From assembly GCA_030618505.1 (NCBI GenBank), contig JAUXDF010000074.1, positions 1 through 10,521 on the forward strand: a stretch of DNA of 10,521 nt. Reading direction: 5' to 3'. Within the stretch, counting starts at the first letter, position 1. Every line of letters begins with the position of its first letter. The notes under the pieces were generated by a model. That model made no database searches, was not told the DNA's origin, and was given only the letters and a program-made list of their open reading frames with translations. This document shows positions 1 through 8,500 of this stretch, one piece after another. Origin of the DNA: Spongiibacteraceae bacterium. Lineage in GTDB: Bacteria; Pseudomonadota; Gammaproteobacteria; Pseudomonadales; PIVM01. The position numbers and the translations under genes were made by a program.

Positions 1-3000
1 TGGCCGAAGACCTGCCCCAATCCGATCTTTGCTTTGAAATGCTGGCCGCCGACAGCCAATCGGCCAAGTTTGACCTGTCTTTTAATATGAAAGAATTCGT
101 CGGCCAGCTGAGCGGCTGCGCCGAATTTGATACCGACCTGTTTGAAGATAGCACCATAAAGCGCATGCTGGGGCACTTTAATAACCTACTAACCAGCATT
201 GCTGCAGATCCAAGCCAACAGATATCGGCACTATCACTGCTATCCGCCAATGAATATCAGCAGGTGGTGGTCGACTGGAACAAAACCCGCTCTATCTATC
301 CACGCAATATGAGCATGGCTAGCCAGTTTGAGGCCTTAGCGGACAAGCAGCCTGACAACATTGCTGTTGATTTTCCAGCTCAGCAGCTGAGCTATAGTGA
401 ATTGAATGTAAAAGCATCTCAGCTTGCCCATCAGCTTGACAAACTGGGGGTTAAAAGTGGTGATCACGTAGCCATTTGCCTCGATCGCTCGGTAGAAATG
501 ATTATCGGCCTGGTTGCCATATTAAAACTTGGCGCCGCTTACGTACCTCTCGACCCTGAATATCCTGAAGATCGCTTGGTGTTTATGCTGGAGGATACTC
601 AAGCCGCACTAATTATTACTATCCAGAACAACTGTGAGCGCCTGCAATCTCTGACACTTAAGCAACTACCCACCTTGCTGGTGCTGGATCAACAACAGGA
701 AGAAATTGCCGCCCAGCCCCGCGAGTGGCAAAGCGACAGTGATAACGCAGCGGGCGAGAAGCTGGCCTACATCATGTACACCTCCGGCTCTACCGGCCAA
801 CCCAAGGGGGTTATGATTCCCCAGCGAGCCATTATTCGTCTAGTCAAAAACAGCAACTTTGTCGATCTTGGCCCAAACGATGCGACCGGGCATATATCCA
901 ATGTCTGTTTTGACGCCGCCACCCTGGAGTTCTGGGGAGCGCTGCTTAACGGCGGTCGTATTGTCGGTATTCCCAAGGACATCTTGCTTGATCGTGCCGC
1001 CTTTGAGGCGACCTTAAGAGACAAACACGTCACTACCATGTTTATCACCGTGACTTTATTTAACCTCTACACTAGCGAAGCACCGGAGATGTTCTCCTCG
1101 GTTAAAAATCTGCTAGTCGGCGGTGAAGCACTTGACCCCAATAAAATTCGCCAAATTCTGGCAGCCAAACCCCCGACTCGTCTGTTAAACGGTTACGGCC
1201 CGACAGAAAACACCACCTTTACTACCTACTACGAAATTAACTCGCTGGCCGCCGATGCCAGCAGTGTGCCACTAGGTTATCCGCTGACCAACACCACCAC
1301 CTATATTCTCGACAGCACACGCCAGCCCGTGCCGATTGGCGTACCCGGTGAACTCTGCACCGGCGGTGATGGTGTCGCGCTGGGTTATCTCAACCGGGAA
1401 GATCTCAATAAAAAGGCCTTTATACACGATCCTTTTAGCGATAAAGACGACGCCCTGATGTATTGCACTGGCGATATCTGTCGCTGGCTGCCGGACGGGC
1501 GCATCGAAATGACCGGCCGCGTTGATGATCAGGTAAAAATCCGTGGTTTCAGAATCGAGCTGGGTGAAATCGACAATGTGCTGGGACAAATAACCGGCGT
1601 ACGCGAGTGTGCAGTGGTAGTACGTAATGACGAGTCCGGCGGAAAATACCTGGCTGGTTATGTTGTTGCTGATACAACGCTGGCCGATGAAGAAGCCAGT
1701 CAAGACTATATACAAACTCTACGACTGGCACTGCAGGAGCACCTGCCTTTCTACATGCTGCCCACAGCACTGGTACTAATGGATGCCTTGCCGCTCACCA
1801 ACAACGGCAAACTCGACAAACGAGCCTTGCCAGAACCCGACATCAGCCAACAACTTAGCCACGAATATGTCTCCCCGCGTAATGAGCAGGAACAGCAGCT
1901 AGCCGACATCTGGCAGGAAGTCTTAAATATCGAAAAGGTCGGCATTAACGACAACTTCTTTGAACTCGGCGGCCACTCGCTACTGGCTACCCGTGTTATT
2001 GCCCGTATTAGCGAAAGACTGGATACCGAATTATCACTGAAATCACTGTTTGAAGCGCCTACCATTGCCGGATTGATCGAGCACCTGCAACAGGCCAGTG
2101 AAGCCATCAAACTACCAGCACTGAAAAAAGCTGATCGCAGCCAGCCACTACCCGTTTCCTTCGCCCAGCAACGACTCTGGATTATCGATCAGATTCAACC
2201 GGGCAGCCCGATGTACAATGTGCCACTGGCGCTACGAATCTGCGGCAACCTGAATATTGATGTACTGCAGCAAAGCCTGGCGGAAATCATCCGACGCCAC
2301 GACTCATTGCGCACCCGTTTTGAACAACAGGGTGATGATGTGCATCAGATTATTGAAAACCTTGATGGCTGGCAGCTGGATGTTTTTGAAGTTGAAAATA
2401 AAGCTGAGCAGATCATGCAACGCGCCCAGGCCTACCTGCTAGCCTCCTTTGAGCTAACCAAAGGCCCGCTGATTCGCCTGCAAGTACTAAAAATCAAAGA
2501 CGCCGATAAAGAAGAATATATTCTACTGGCCTGCATGCACCATATCATCTCCGATGGCTGGTCAGTGAATGTCCTGCTGGGTGAAATAGTCACTCTTTAT
2601 CAGGCCTATAGCCAGCAACAAAGCTCCCCGCTGGCAGAACTTGACTACCAATACGCTGATTTCGCCGCCTGGCAACATAGCTGGCTGCGTGGTGACATAC
2701 TGGAACAACAGCTGGGCTACTGGCGTGAACAGCTCGCCGACACACCGGTACTGGAACTGCCCGGCGATCACCCACGCTCCGCCGTGCTGGACGCCTATGG
2801 AAAAACACTCAGTTTCAAACTGGATAAAACGCTCAGCCAACAACTACTTACGCTAAGCCAAAGTCAGGGCAGTACCTTATTTATGACCCTGCTGGCTGCC
2901 TTTCAAGTCTTAATGTACCGCTACTCGGGACAAAGTGACTTTGCCATTGGATCCCCCATTGCCAACCGTAAACACCCCGCTCTGGAACCGATGATCGGTT

Positions 3001-5393
3001 TTTTTGTTAACACGCTGGTGCTGCGCAACCCTCTTGACCCTCACAGCAGTTTTATCCAACTTTTAAGCCAAGTTAAAGAAAATACTCTGGCCGCTTATCA
3101 GCATCAGGATGTGCCCTTTGAAAAATTGATCGATGAACTACAAATACCCCGTAGCCTGAGCCATACACCGCTGTTTCAGGTGATGTTTATCCTGCAAAAC
3201 ACCAGCAGCGCTGATAGCATCCTTAACAACACTGAACTTAACAGTGGCGAGTTGACTTTTTCCTCCTTACTCGAAGACGGTGTACAGGAAAGCGCCGCAA
3301 AATTCGACCTAACAATGAGCCTCAGCGAATCAAACGATGGCATTGAAGGCACGCTGGAATTTCGCGCCAGCCTGTTTGAAAACTCCAGCATTGAGCGACT
3401 GATCCGTTGTTATGAAGAACTGCTACGTGCCATCGTCGCCAAACCCGAACAAAACCTGATAGAACTGCCGCTATTAAGCCTGGCTGATAAAGAATCTTTG
3501 CAAACCCTCGGACAGGGCAAGCAGGAAGAAACCGACAGCGGCTGCATACATCAGTTAATTGAACAACAGGTGGACAAAACACCCGATGCCATCGCAGTAC
3601 GCTGCGCCGAACAAAACCTTACTTATCAGCAGCTCAATCAACGCGCTAATCAACTGGCACATTACCTGAAGGCGCAGGGTGTTAGTCGCGGTAAAAAAAT
3701 AGGCGTCTGCCTCTACCCCTCCGTCGACGTATTAGTCGCCCTGCTGGGTATTATTAAAACAGGTGCTGCTTATGTGCCGATGGATCCGAGCTATCCCGAT
3801 GACCGACTGATTCATATGCAAAACGATGCGGCCATGCCGGTAACGCTGTGCTGTAGTGAACTCAGCGAACGCTTTGCCAACATGAACAGTGACAGCAAGG
3901 TCATCGCCATTAATGAACTGAACGATCAACTGCAGCAACACGACAGCAATAACCCTGTGATGCCCAGTCAAGCCGACGACTTGCTTTATGTCGTTTACAC
4001 CTCGGGCTCTACCGGCTTGCCAAAAGGTGCAGGTGTCAGACACCGTAACGAGGTCAACCTACTGCGCTGGTATTGTCAGCAATACCAGCTAGGCAAAGAC
4101 GATAAAGCGTTGATCATCAGTCCACTGGGTTTTGATCTCACCCAAAAGAATTTGTTTGCCCTGCTCAGCTGCGGCGGTGAAGTTGTCTTCCCTGATAGTC
4201 GACACTATGACAATCAAGTGATCGAAAAGACAATAAAAGCCCAAGGGATCAGCATGATCAATTGTGCCCCCAGCGCCTTTTACCCTCTGGTGGAATACAG
4301 CGCAGACCTCAGCGGCCTAAGTAGTTTACGCTGGGTACTGTTTGGCGGTGAGACCATTCATATGGAGAGGATGCAAAGCTGGTTTGAGCGCTCTGACTGC
4401 CAGGTCAAAATAGTAAACATGTACGGCCCGACCGAATGTACCGATATCGCCGCCAGCTATACCATCGACAAGCCGGCTGATTACAAAAAGCCCGGTGTGC
4501 CGATAGGTCATCCCAACACAAATATTGAATTGTATGTATTGGATGAACAGCTACAACAAATCCCCCAAGGTGTCATTGGCGAACTACATATTGGTGGTGC
4601 GGGAGTAGGTACTGGCTATCTTAACAATGAAGCCATGACTGCGGAAAAGTTTATTGATTATCCCGCCGCACTTGCCTCGCCCTCCCTTGAAGGTCAAAAA
4701 CTTTATCGCAGCGGCGATCTGGTGCGCTATAACCACGAAGGCGAACTGGAGTTTGTGGCGCGCAGCGACGGGCAGATAAAAATTCGCGGCTTGCGTATTG
4801 AACTCGGTGAAATCGAAGCGGCTATCAATCTACAAGCGCAGGTACAGGAAGCGGTAGTTAATACTGTTGAGCATGCCGGCAGCACGGTATTAATTGCCTA
4901 TGTCGTTAACAAAGACAGTGCTGAAGATTTTGACACAGTGCAGCTACGCAACAGCTTAAAACAAGCGCTGCCTGAATATATGGTACCGGCGGCAATACTA
5001 CTTATTGAGCAAATTCCCTTAAGCCCCAATGGTAAGGTGGATCGCAAGTCCCTGCCCGCACCGGATGCCGATGCATTTACCAGCACCCGCTATGTGGAAC
5101 CGGAGGGGGAAGTCGAGCAACAACTCGCCCAACTCTGGGTACAGGTATTACCGCTGGACAAAGTGGGCCGCCACGACAACTTCTTTGAATGTGGCGGGCA
5201 CTCTTTAATGGCCATTAAACTGGCCACACTGATCCGCGCAGAATTTAAGGTAGAACTACAACTCACCGCCATTTTTGAAATGTCGACCCTGGAAGAGATG
5301 GCGGCATTTGTTGACAACATACTTTGGGCCAGACAAGACAATAGCATGATAGATCAAGCAGATAACGAAGACCGCGAGGAATTCGAACTATGA
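1..5393 (+). CDS. Nonribosomal peptide synthetase, 5'-truncated: (C)-A-T-C-A-T plus C-terminal docking tail
   Basis: A cytoplasmic multimodular enzyme that adds two amino acids to a growing peptide held as a thioester. The frame (codons from position 3) is open to the left edge. The first ATG, at 39, lies within the C-terminal half of a C domain just before the AKFDL segment, so it is not the real start. Numbering from that ATG: end of C about 1-68; A1 93-592 (TSGSTGQPKG 248-257, YGPTE 386-390, YCTGDI 475-480, Lys591); T1 with GGHS and phosphopantetheine Ser647; C2 from 704 with HHIISDG 834-840; A2 1170-1667 (TSGSTGLPKG 1321-1330, YGPTE 1462-1466, YRSGDL 1556-1561, Lys1666); T2 with Ser1722; then an acidic tail ending REEFEL at 1784. 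There is no thioesterase or epimerase, so the chain goes on to the next protein. Its stop overlaps the next gene's start. The NRPS assignment is certain; the product is unknown. Confidence 0.97.
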   Translation, partial: AEDLPQSDLCFEMLAADSQSAKFDLSFNMKEFVGQLSGCAEFDTDLFEDSTIKRMLGHFNNLLTSIAADPSQQISALSLLSANEYQQVVVDWNKTRSIYPRNMSMASQFEALADKQPDNIAVDFPAQQLSYSELNVKASQLAHQLDKLGVKSGDHVAICLDRSVEMIIGLVAILKLGAAYVPLDPEYPEDRLVFMLEDTQAALIITIQNNCERLQSLTLKQLPTLLVLDQQQEEIAAQPREWQSDSDNAAGEKLAYIMYTSGSTGQPKGVMIPQRAIIRLVKNSNFVDLGPNDATGHISNVCFDAATLEFWGALLNGGRIVGIPKDILLDRAAFEATLRDKHVTTMFITVTLFNLYTSEAPEMFSSVKNLLVGGEALDPNKIRQILAAKPPTRLLNGYGPTENTTFTTYYEINSLAADASSVPLGYPLTNTTTYILDSTRQPVPIGVPGELCTGGDGVALGYLNREDLNKKAFIHDPFSDKDDALMYCTGDICRWLPDGRIEMTGRVDDQVKIRGFRIELGEIDNVLGQITGVRECAVVVRNDESGGKYLAGYVVADTTLADEEASQDYIQTLRLALQEHLPFYMLPTALVLMDALPLTNNGKLDKRALPEPDISQQLSHEYVSPRNEQEQQLADIWQEVLNIEKVGINDNFFELGGHSLLATRVIARISERLDTELSLKSLFEAPTIAGLIEHLQQASEAIKLPALKKADRSQPLPVSFAQQRLWIIDQIQPGSPMYNVPLALRICGNLNIDVLQQSLAEIIRRHDSLRTRFEQQGDDVHQIIENLDGWQLDVFEVENKAEQIMQRAQAYLLASFELTKGPLIRLQVLKIKDADKEEYILLACMHHIISDGWSVNVLLGEIVTLYQAYSQQQSSPLAELDYQYADFAAWQHSWLRGDILEQQLGYWREQLADTPVLELPGDHPRSAVLDAYGKTLSFKLDKTLSQQLLTLSQSQGSTLFMTLLAAFQVLMYRYSGQSDFAIGSPIANRKHPALEPMIGFFVNTLVLRNPLDPHSSFIQLLSQVKENTLAAYQHQDVPFEKLIDELQIPRSLSHTPLFQVMFILQNTSSADSILNNTELNSGELTFSSLLEDGVQESAAKFDLTMSLSESNDGIEGTLEFRASLFENSSIERLIRCYEELLRAIVAKPEQNLIELPLLSLADKESLQTLGQGKQEETDSGCIHQLIEQQVDKTPDAIAVRCAEQNLTYQQLNQRANQLAHYLKAQGVSRGKKIGVCLYPSVDVLVALLGIIKTGAAYVPMDPSYPDDRLIHMQNDAAMPVTLCCSELSERFANMNSDSKVIAINELNDQLQQHDSNNPVMPSQADDLLYVVYTSGSTGLPKGAGVRHRNEVNLLRWYCQQYQLGKDDKALIISPLGFDLTQKNLFALLSCGGEVVFPDSRHYDNQVIEKTIKAQGISMINCAPSAFYPLVEYSADLSGLSSLRWVLFGGETIHMERMQSWFERSDCQVKIVNMYGPTECTDIAASYTIDKPADYKKPGVPIGHPNTNIELYVLDEQLQQIPQGVIGELHIGGAGVGTGYLNNEAMTAEKFIDYPAALASPSLEGQKLYRSGDLVRYNHEGELEFVARSDGQIKIRGLRIELGEIEAAINLQAQVQEAVVNTVEHAGSTVLIAYVVNKDSAEDFDTVQLRNSLKQALPEYMVPAAILLIEQIPLSPNGKVDRKSLPAPDADAFTSTRYVEPEGEVEQQLAQLWVQVLPLDKVGRHDNFFECGGHSLMAIKLATLIRAEFKVELQLTAIFEMSTLEEMAAFVDNILWARQDNSMIDQADNEDREEFEL
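3..245 (+). other. Condensation domain, C-terminal remnant (module 1)
   Basis: This is the last part of a C domain, seen from AKFDLSF (residues 9-15 counted from ATG 39) through the helix around LFEDSTIKRMLGHF. It aligns by eye with the equivalent segments of C2 (AKFDLTM) and C3 (AKYDMIL). The catalytic half lies outside the window, so the donor and its subtype cannot be judged. Confidence 0.88.
315..1815 (+). other. Adenylation domain A1, predicted branched aliphatic (Val-like) substrate
   Basis: It activates an amino acid as an aminoacyl-AMP and loads it on T1. Core motifs are intact: TSGSTGQPKG, YGPTE, YCTGDI, GRVDDQVKIRG and NGK with catalytic Lys591. Aligning the region between the GSTG and YGPTE motifs to PheA gives pocket residues D292 A293 L296 F335 L359 G361 G385 T393 F394 K591 (DALFLGGTFK). 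The remembered valine code DAFWIGGTFK differs at three hydrophobic positions. Valine or another small branched aliphatic is inferred; leucine or isoleucine is possible. Confidence 0.8.
1866..2091 (+). other. Peptidyl carrier (thiolation) domain T1
   Basis: It carries the A1 residue on a phosphopantetheine arm at Ser647 (codon 1977-1979) in DNFFELGGHSLLATRV. GGHS rather than GGDS fits the C domain that directly follows. T1 is about two-thirds identical by hand count to T3 in the next gene, much closer than to T2. Confidence 0.93.
2139..3490 (+). other. Condensation domain C2
   Basis: It forms the peptide bond between the chain on T1 and the residue on T2. Visible motifs are LPVSFAQQRLW (704-714), RRHDSLRTRF, the active-site HHIISDG (834-840), YADFAAWQ and IGFFVNTLVLR. 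All catalytic landmarks are intact, and with no epimerase upstream an LCL-type domain is the simplest reading. Subtype was not tested by phylogeny. Confidence 0.92.
2166..2191 (+). repeat. 26-base direct repeat, copy 1 (start of C2)
   Basis: A 26-base stretch encoding the QQRLWIID motif is identical to 10157-10182. It lies in the first motif of C2 and reflects homologous coding sequence, not a mobile repeat. Confidence 0.9.
3546..5045 (+). other. Adenylation domain A2, substrate not recognised
   Basis: Catalytic motifs are present (TSGSTGLPKG, NMYGPTE, YRSGDL, NGK with Lys1666), and the hinge segment reads ARSDGQIKIRG instead of the usual GRxDxQVKIRG. The pocket aligned to PheA reads D1366 L1367 K1370 N1408 L1434 G1436 M1461 D1469 I1470 K1666 (DLKNLGMDIK). 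Asp235 is retained, so an alpha-amino acid is expected. A lysine at pocket position 239 together with Asp at 330 matches no code I know. A polar substrate is conceivable, but I make no assignment. Confidence 0.85.
5091..5310 (+). other. Peptidyl carrier domain T2
   Basis: It holds the A2 residue on Ser1722 (codon 5202-5204) in NFFECGGHSLMA. The usual Leu before GGHS is Cys here. It is the last folded domain of the protein, and GGHS predicts transfer to a C domain, matching C3 at the head of the next gene. Confidence 0.92.
5352..5393 (+). other. Acidic C-terminal docking tail (probable SLiM partner of the TubC-type domain)
   Basis: After T2 the protein ends in a short acidic, probably unstructured tail, residues 1772-1784, ending DREEFEL. 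Short acidic C-terminal motifs are the known partners of beta-hairpin (TubC-type) docking domains, and such a domain opens the next protein. The pairing is inferred from position and composition. Confidence 0.7.
5376..5392 (+). promoter_or_regulatory. Ribosome binding site and ATGA coupling signal for the second NRPS gene
   Basis: GAGGA at 5376-5380 stands nine bases before ATG 5390-5392, a good Shine-Dalgarno spacing. It lies within the Arg-Glu-Glu codons of the upstream docking tail. The upstream stop TGA (5391-5393) overlaps the start, so a terminating ribosome could restart directly, keeping the two partner proteins in proportion. Confidence 0.8.
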
Positions 5394-5563
5394 GCAATGT
5401 TGTAAAGTTAATATCAGAACTTCGCAAACTGGATATCAAGCTTTACCTCGACGGGGAAAAGCTGAAGATCAATGCGCCCAGTGGAGCACTGAACGATGAG
5501 ATAAAGGCCCAGCTCAAACTTGAAAAAGAAAACATCATTGATTTTTTAAAGCAGGCTACCCAG
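5390..5563 (+). other. TubC-type N-terminal docking (beta-hairpin) domain
   Basis: The first 58 residues show the family pattern: helix (VVKLISELRKLDIKLYLDG), beta hairpin (KLKINAPSGAL), then helix (LKLEKENIIDFLKQA). The conserved AP-x-GAL turn is at residues 29-34. These domains at NRPS N-termini recognise the C-terminal tail of the upstream subunit, fixing protein order. Here the partner would be the acidic tail of the preceding gene product. Confidence 0.9.
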
Positions 5564-8500
5564 GACTCCTCTAGCAAAGTCATTCCCCTAGCAGATCGCA
5601 GTAAAAAACTGCCTCTATCCTATCAACAAAACCGCTTATGGATACTAGACAAACTACAGCCTAACCTTGCCGCCTATAATATGCCCAGTGCGCTACGCAT
5701 CAAGGGACATATTGACGCCGACATAATGGCAAAAACCGTCGAGCAAGTTGGCGAACGCCACGAAATTCTTCGCACCACTTTTTTTGAAGAAAACGGCTTG
5801 CCCTTCCAGCAAGTACACCCCGTTGGCCACTGGCCCCTGCAACAGGAAGACTACACTGATACCGCTCCTAGCCAGCGCGACGAAAAAACAATAGCACTGG
5901 CAATAGACGAAGCAGAAACACCTTTTAATCTAGCTGAAGGCCCCTTATTCAGAGCCCGACTGATTAGATTTTCCGATGATGATTACCTGCTACTCGCCAC
6001 CATGCACCACGCTGTATCCGATGGCTGGTCAGTAGATCTGCTGCTAAAAGAAATCACCACTCTCTATGGCAGCCTGTTTGCCGGACTCCCCCACCCACTG
6101 CCCGAACTTGCCATACAATATGGTGACTTTGCTGCATGGCAGCAGCAATGGCTACAAGAGGAAGAGGCACAACAACAGCTTGAATACTGGGCCCATCAGC
6201 TTAAAGGCGCGCCCCGGCTATCCACCTTTCCCAGCGACCGACCGCGACCTGCCCAGCAAACATTTAACGGTGATCTTTTTCATTTTGAACTCTCCGGCAC
6301 CCTGTCCAGCAAGATAAAACAGTTAGCACAAAAAAATGACATCAGCCTGTTCATGACCTTGCTAGCGGCTTATCAAATTTTACTTTCACGTTACACACAA
6401 CAGGACGATCTCTGCATCGGAATTCCAAATGCCGGTCGTGATCGCGCCGGTACAGAGAGCTTGATCGGCTTCTTTGTTAATGTCATGGTTATTCGTGGAG
6501 ACCTGAGTGGAAACTGTAGTGTTAATGAGTTTCTAAAACGCATACGAAAAACTACGCTGGAGTGTTTTAACCATGCAGACACACCCCAGGAATTAATTCT
6601 TGAAGCATTAAACGTAGAGCGAAACCCGGCCTACCCGCCACTAATACAAATCGGTTTTGCCTTGCAAAACATCCTAAGCAATTCTCAGTCCAGCCCACAA
6701 AAAATGGGCGAGTTGGAAATAATCCCTGTTAGCCAGGAAAATCATACTGCCAAATACGACATGATTCTCTTCATAAGTGAAGCAGACGATAAACTGCAAG
6801 GCAGCATTGAATACAACACGGATCTTTTTGATCCTGACACTATTAACAGTTTAAGCCGCCACTTCACTAACATTTTAGAACAGATTGCAAAAGACCCCGA
6901 GCAGCATCTCGACAGTATCGCTCTGACTGATAAAGAAGAGCTGCTAGATCTTCTTGAAGCCAAACCACAACAGTATGAAAAAGTTATTCCCCTGACAGCC
7001 ACCCAGCGTGATCTCTACCTTGCGCATATTGTAGACCCGGACACCGAAGCTAATTCCATGGGTCAAATATTGGATCTTCCTACATCGGTAAACCCCGAAC
7101 TGATAAAAGGTGAATTGCAAGCACTTATCAATCACGCTGATATTTTGCGCGCTGACCTGCTACCTGGCAATAAAACCTATATCGACATTGCCTATTGGGG
7201 TATAAAAAAACTACAGACAGTCAACTTTACCTACACCGACCTAAGTGATCAAAATCTAGATGAAGCTCAGGCTAAAGAATATATTAACAGCATCATTTAC
7301 CAACCCTACAATATCAAAAATGATGCCCTCTATCGGTTTGAGTTGATCAAATTAGCTGATCAACATTATAAACTAGTACTGGTCACCAACCACATGTTAT
7401 TCGACGGCCTGTCGATGACTAGCGCTCTACTAACCATTACTAATAATTATCAGGAAAAACTAAACAATAACAATCCGAGCTTTGAGGCTGATCGTTTCGC
7501 TGGCTATGCTACGCAGTCACAACAGCAGTTTGACACGAACAGTCGCCAGCAGTTCTGGCGCGAAAAGCTGTCCAACTGTGAGCCACTTGATATAGCAACG
7601 ATTGACGAAAGCGACAAAAAAAGCCAGATAATATCAAAACAGCTGATGATGGACCGAGAAGATATTCAGCAAGTACAGAGATTCTGTGAATCTAACGAAA
7701 TATCAATGCCGCGGTTATTTAAAATGGCATATGGCATTATCATCAATACCTATGCCCGCGCTGAAACAGATTTCTACATACGAGAGACTTTTGCTGGACG
7801 TAGCGCAGATTATCGTACGGCTTTGGGCGTCTATCATCAGATGGTGCCTTTTGTATTTCCGCAGGCCTTAATGGCACCTGAGATGCCAATTATCAACTAC
7901 CTGCAATACGCCAATGACTTCACTCAGAGTATAAAGTCACTTTCTCAACTATCACTGATTCAGCAAAATCGCCTCTCGACCCAAGGCCGACTGGGATTTA
8001 TGTACAACTTCTACAACTTTCAAAACAAGGTAGATTTTTGCGGAACAGTAGCCTCCATTGAAACTCTGGCTCCCTATGAGCTGTCGGGGCAGATTCAGCT
8101 GATCATTGAGAAAATTGGCGACGCTCTTTCTTTTAACCTCCATTACCAGTCCAATGAGTTTAATGATCTGGGGCTTTTAGAGCGCATCATTGATGTTGCA
8201 AAACAAATCACATCCGGCGTAAAAACCATTGGCGAAATACGTCTGACCAGCGAAGATGAAGAGCGTTTTCTGGCTAGCTTTAACCCATCGCCACAAGCAT
8301 ACCCCTCTTTACCCGTTCATCGTCAGTTTGAACAGCAGGTAGTAAAAACGCCGAATGCTCCCGCGATCAGCTACAACGATCTTTCCTTGAGCTATGCAGA
8401 GCTAAACAGAGAGGCCAACCGCCTGGCCCATCACCTAAGGGCAGAGGGTATCGGTGCCGACAAACTGGTCGGTATCAGCATGGAGCGCTCGCTGGAAATG

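Noticed and set aside
39..41. ATG as start of the first NRPS gene
   Set aside because: The frame is open to the left edge and this ATG falls in the C-terminal half of a C domain, so the gene begins upstream of the window.
767..1048. Minus-strand and out-of-frame open frames across the window, for example 767-1048, 1272-1715 and 9706-10083
   Set aside because: They lie antisense or out of frame within well-supported NRPS domains, show no recognisable protein features, and are expected shadows of long coding sequence.
6983..8265. C* as an epimerase domain
   Set aside because: An epimerase follows a T domain; C* follows a C domain and precedes an A domain, and its motif is NHMLFDG.
6983..8265. 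C* as a heterocyclisation (Cy) domain in a tandem like VibF
   Set aside because: Cy domains carry DxxxxDxxS in place of HHxxxDG; C* has NHMLFDG. The downstream A domain does select Ser, but the motif argues against it.
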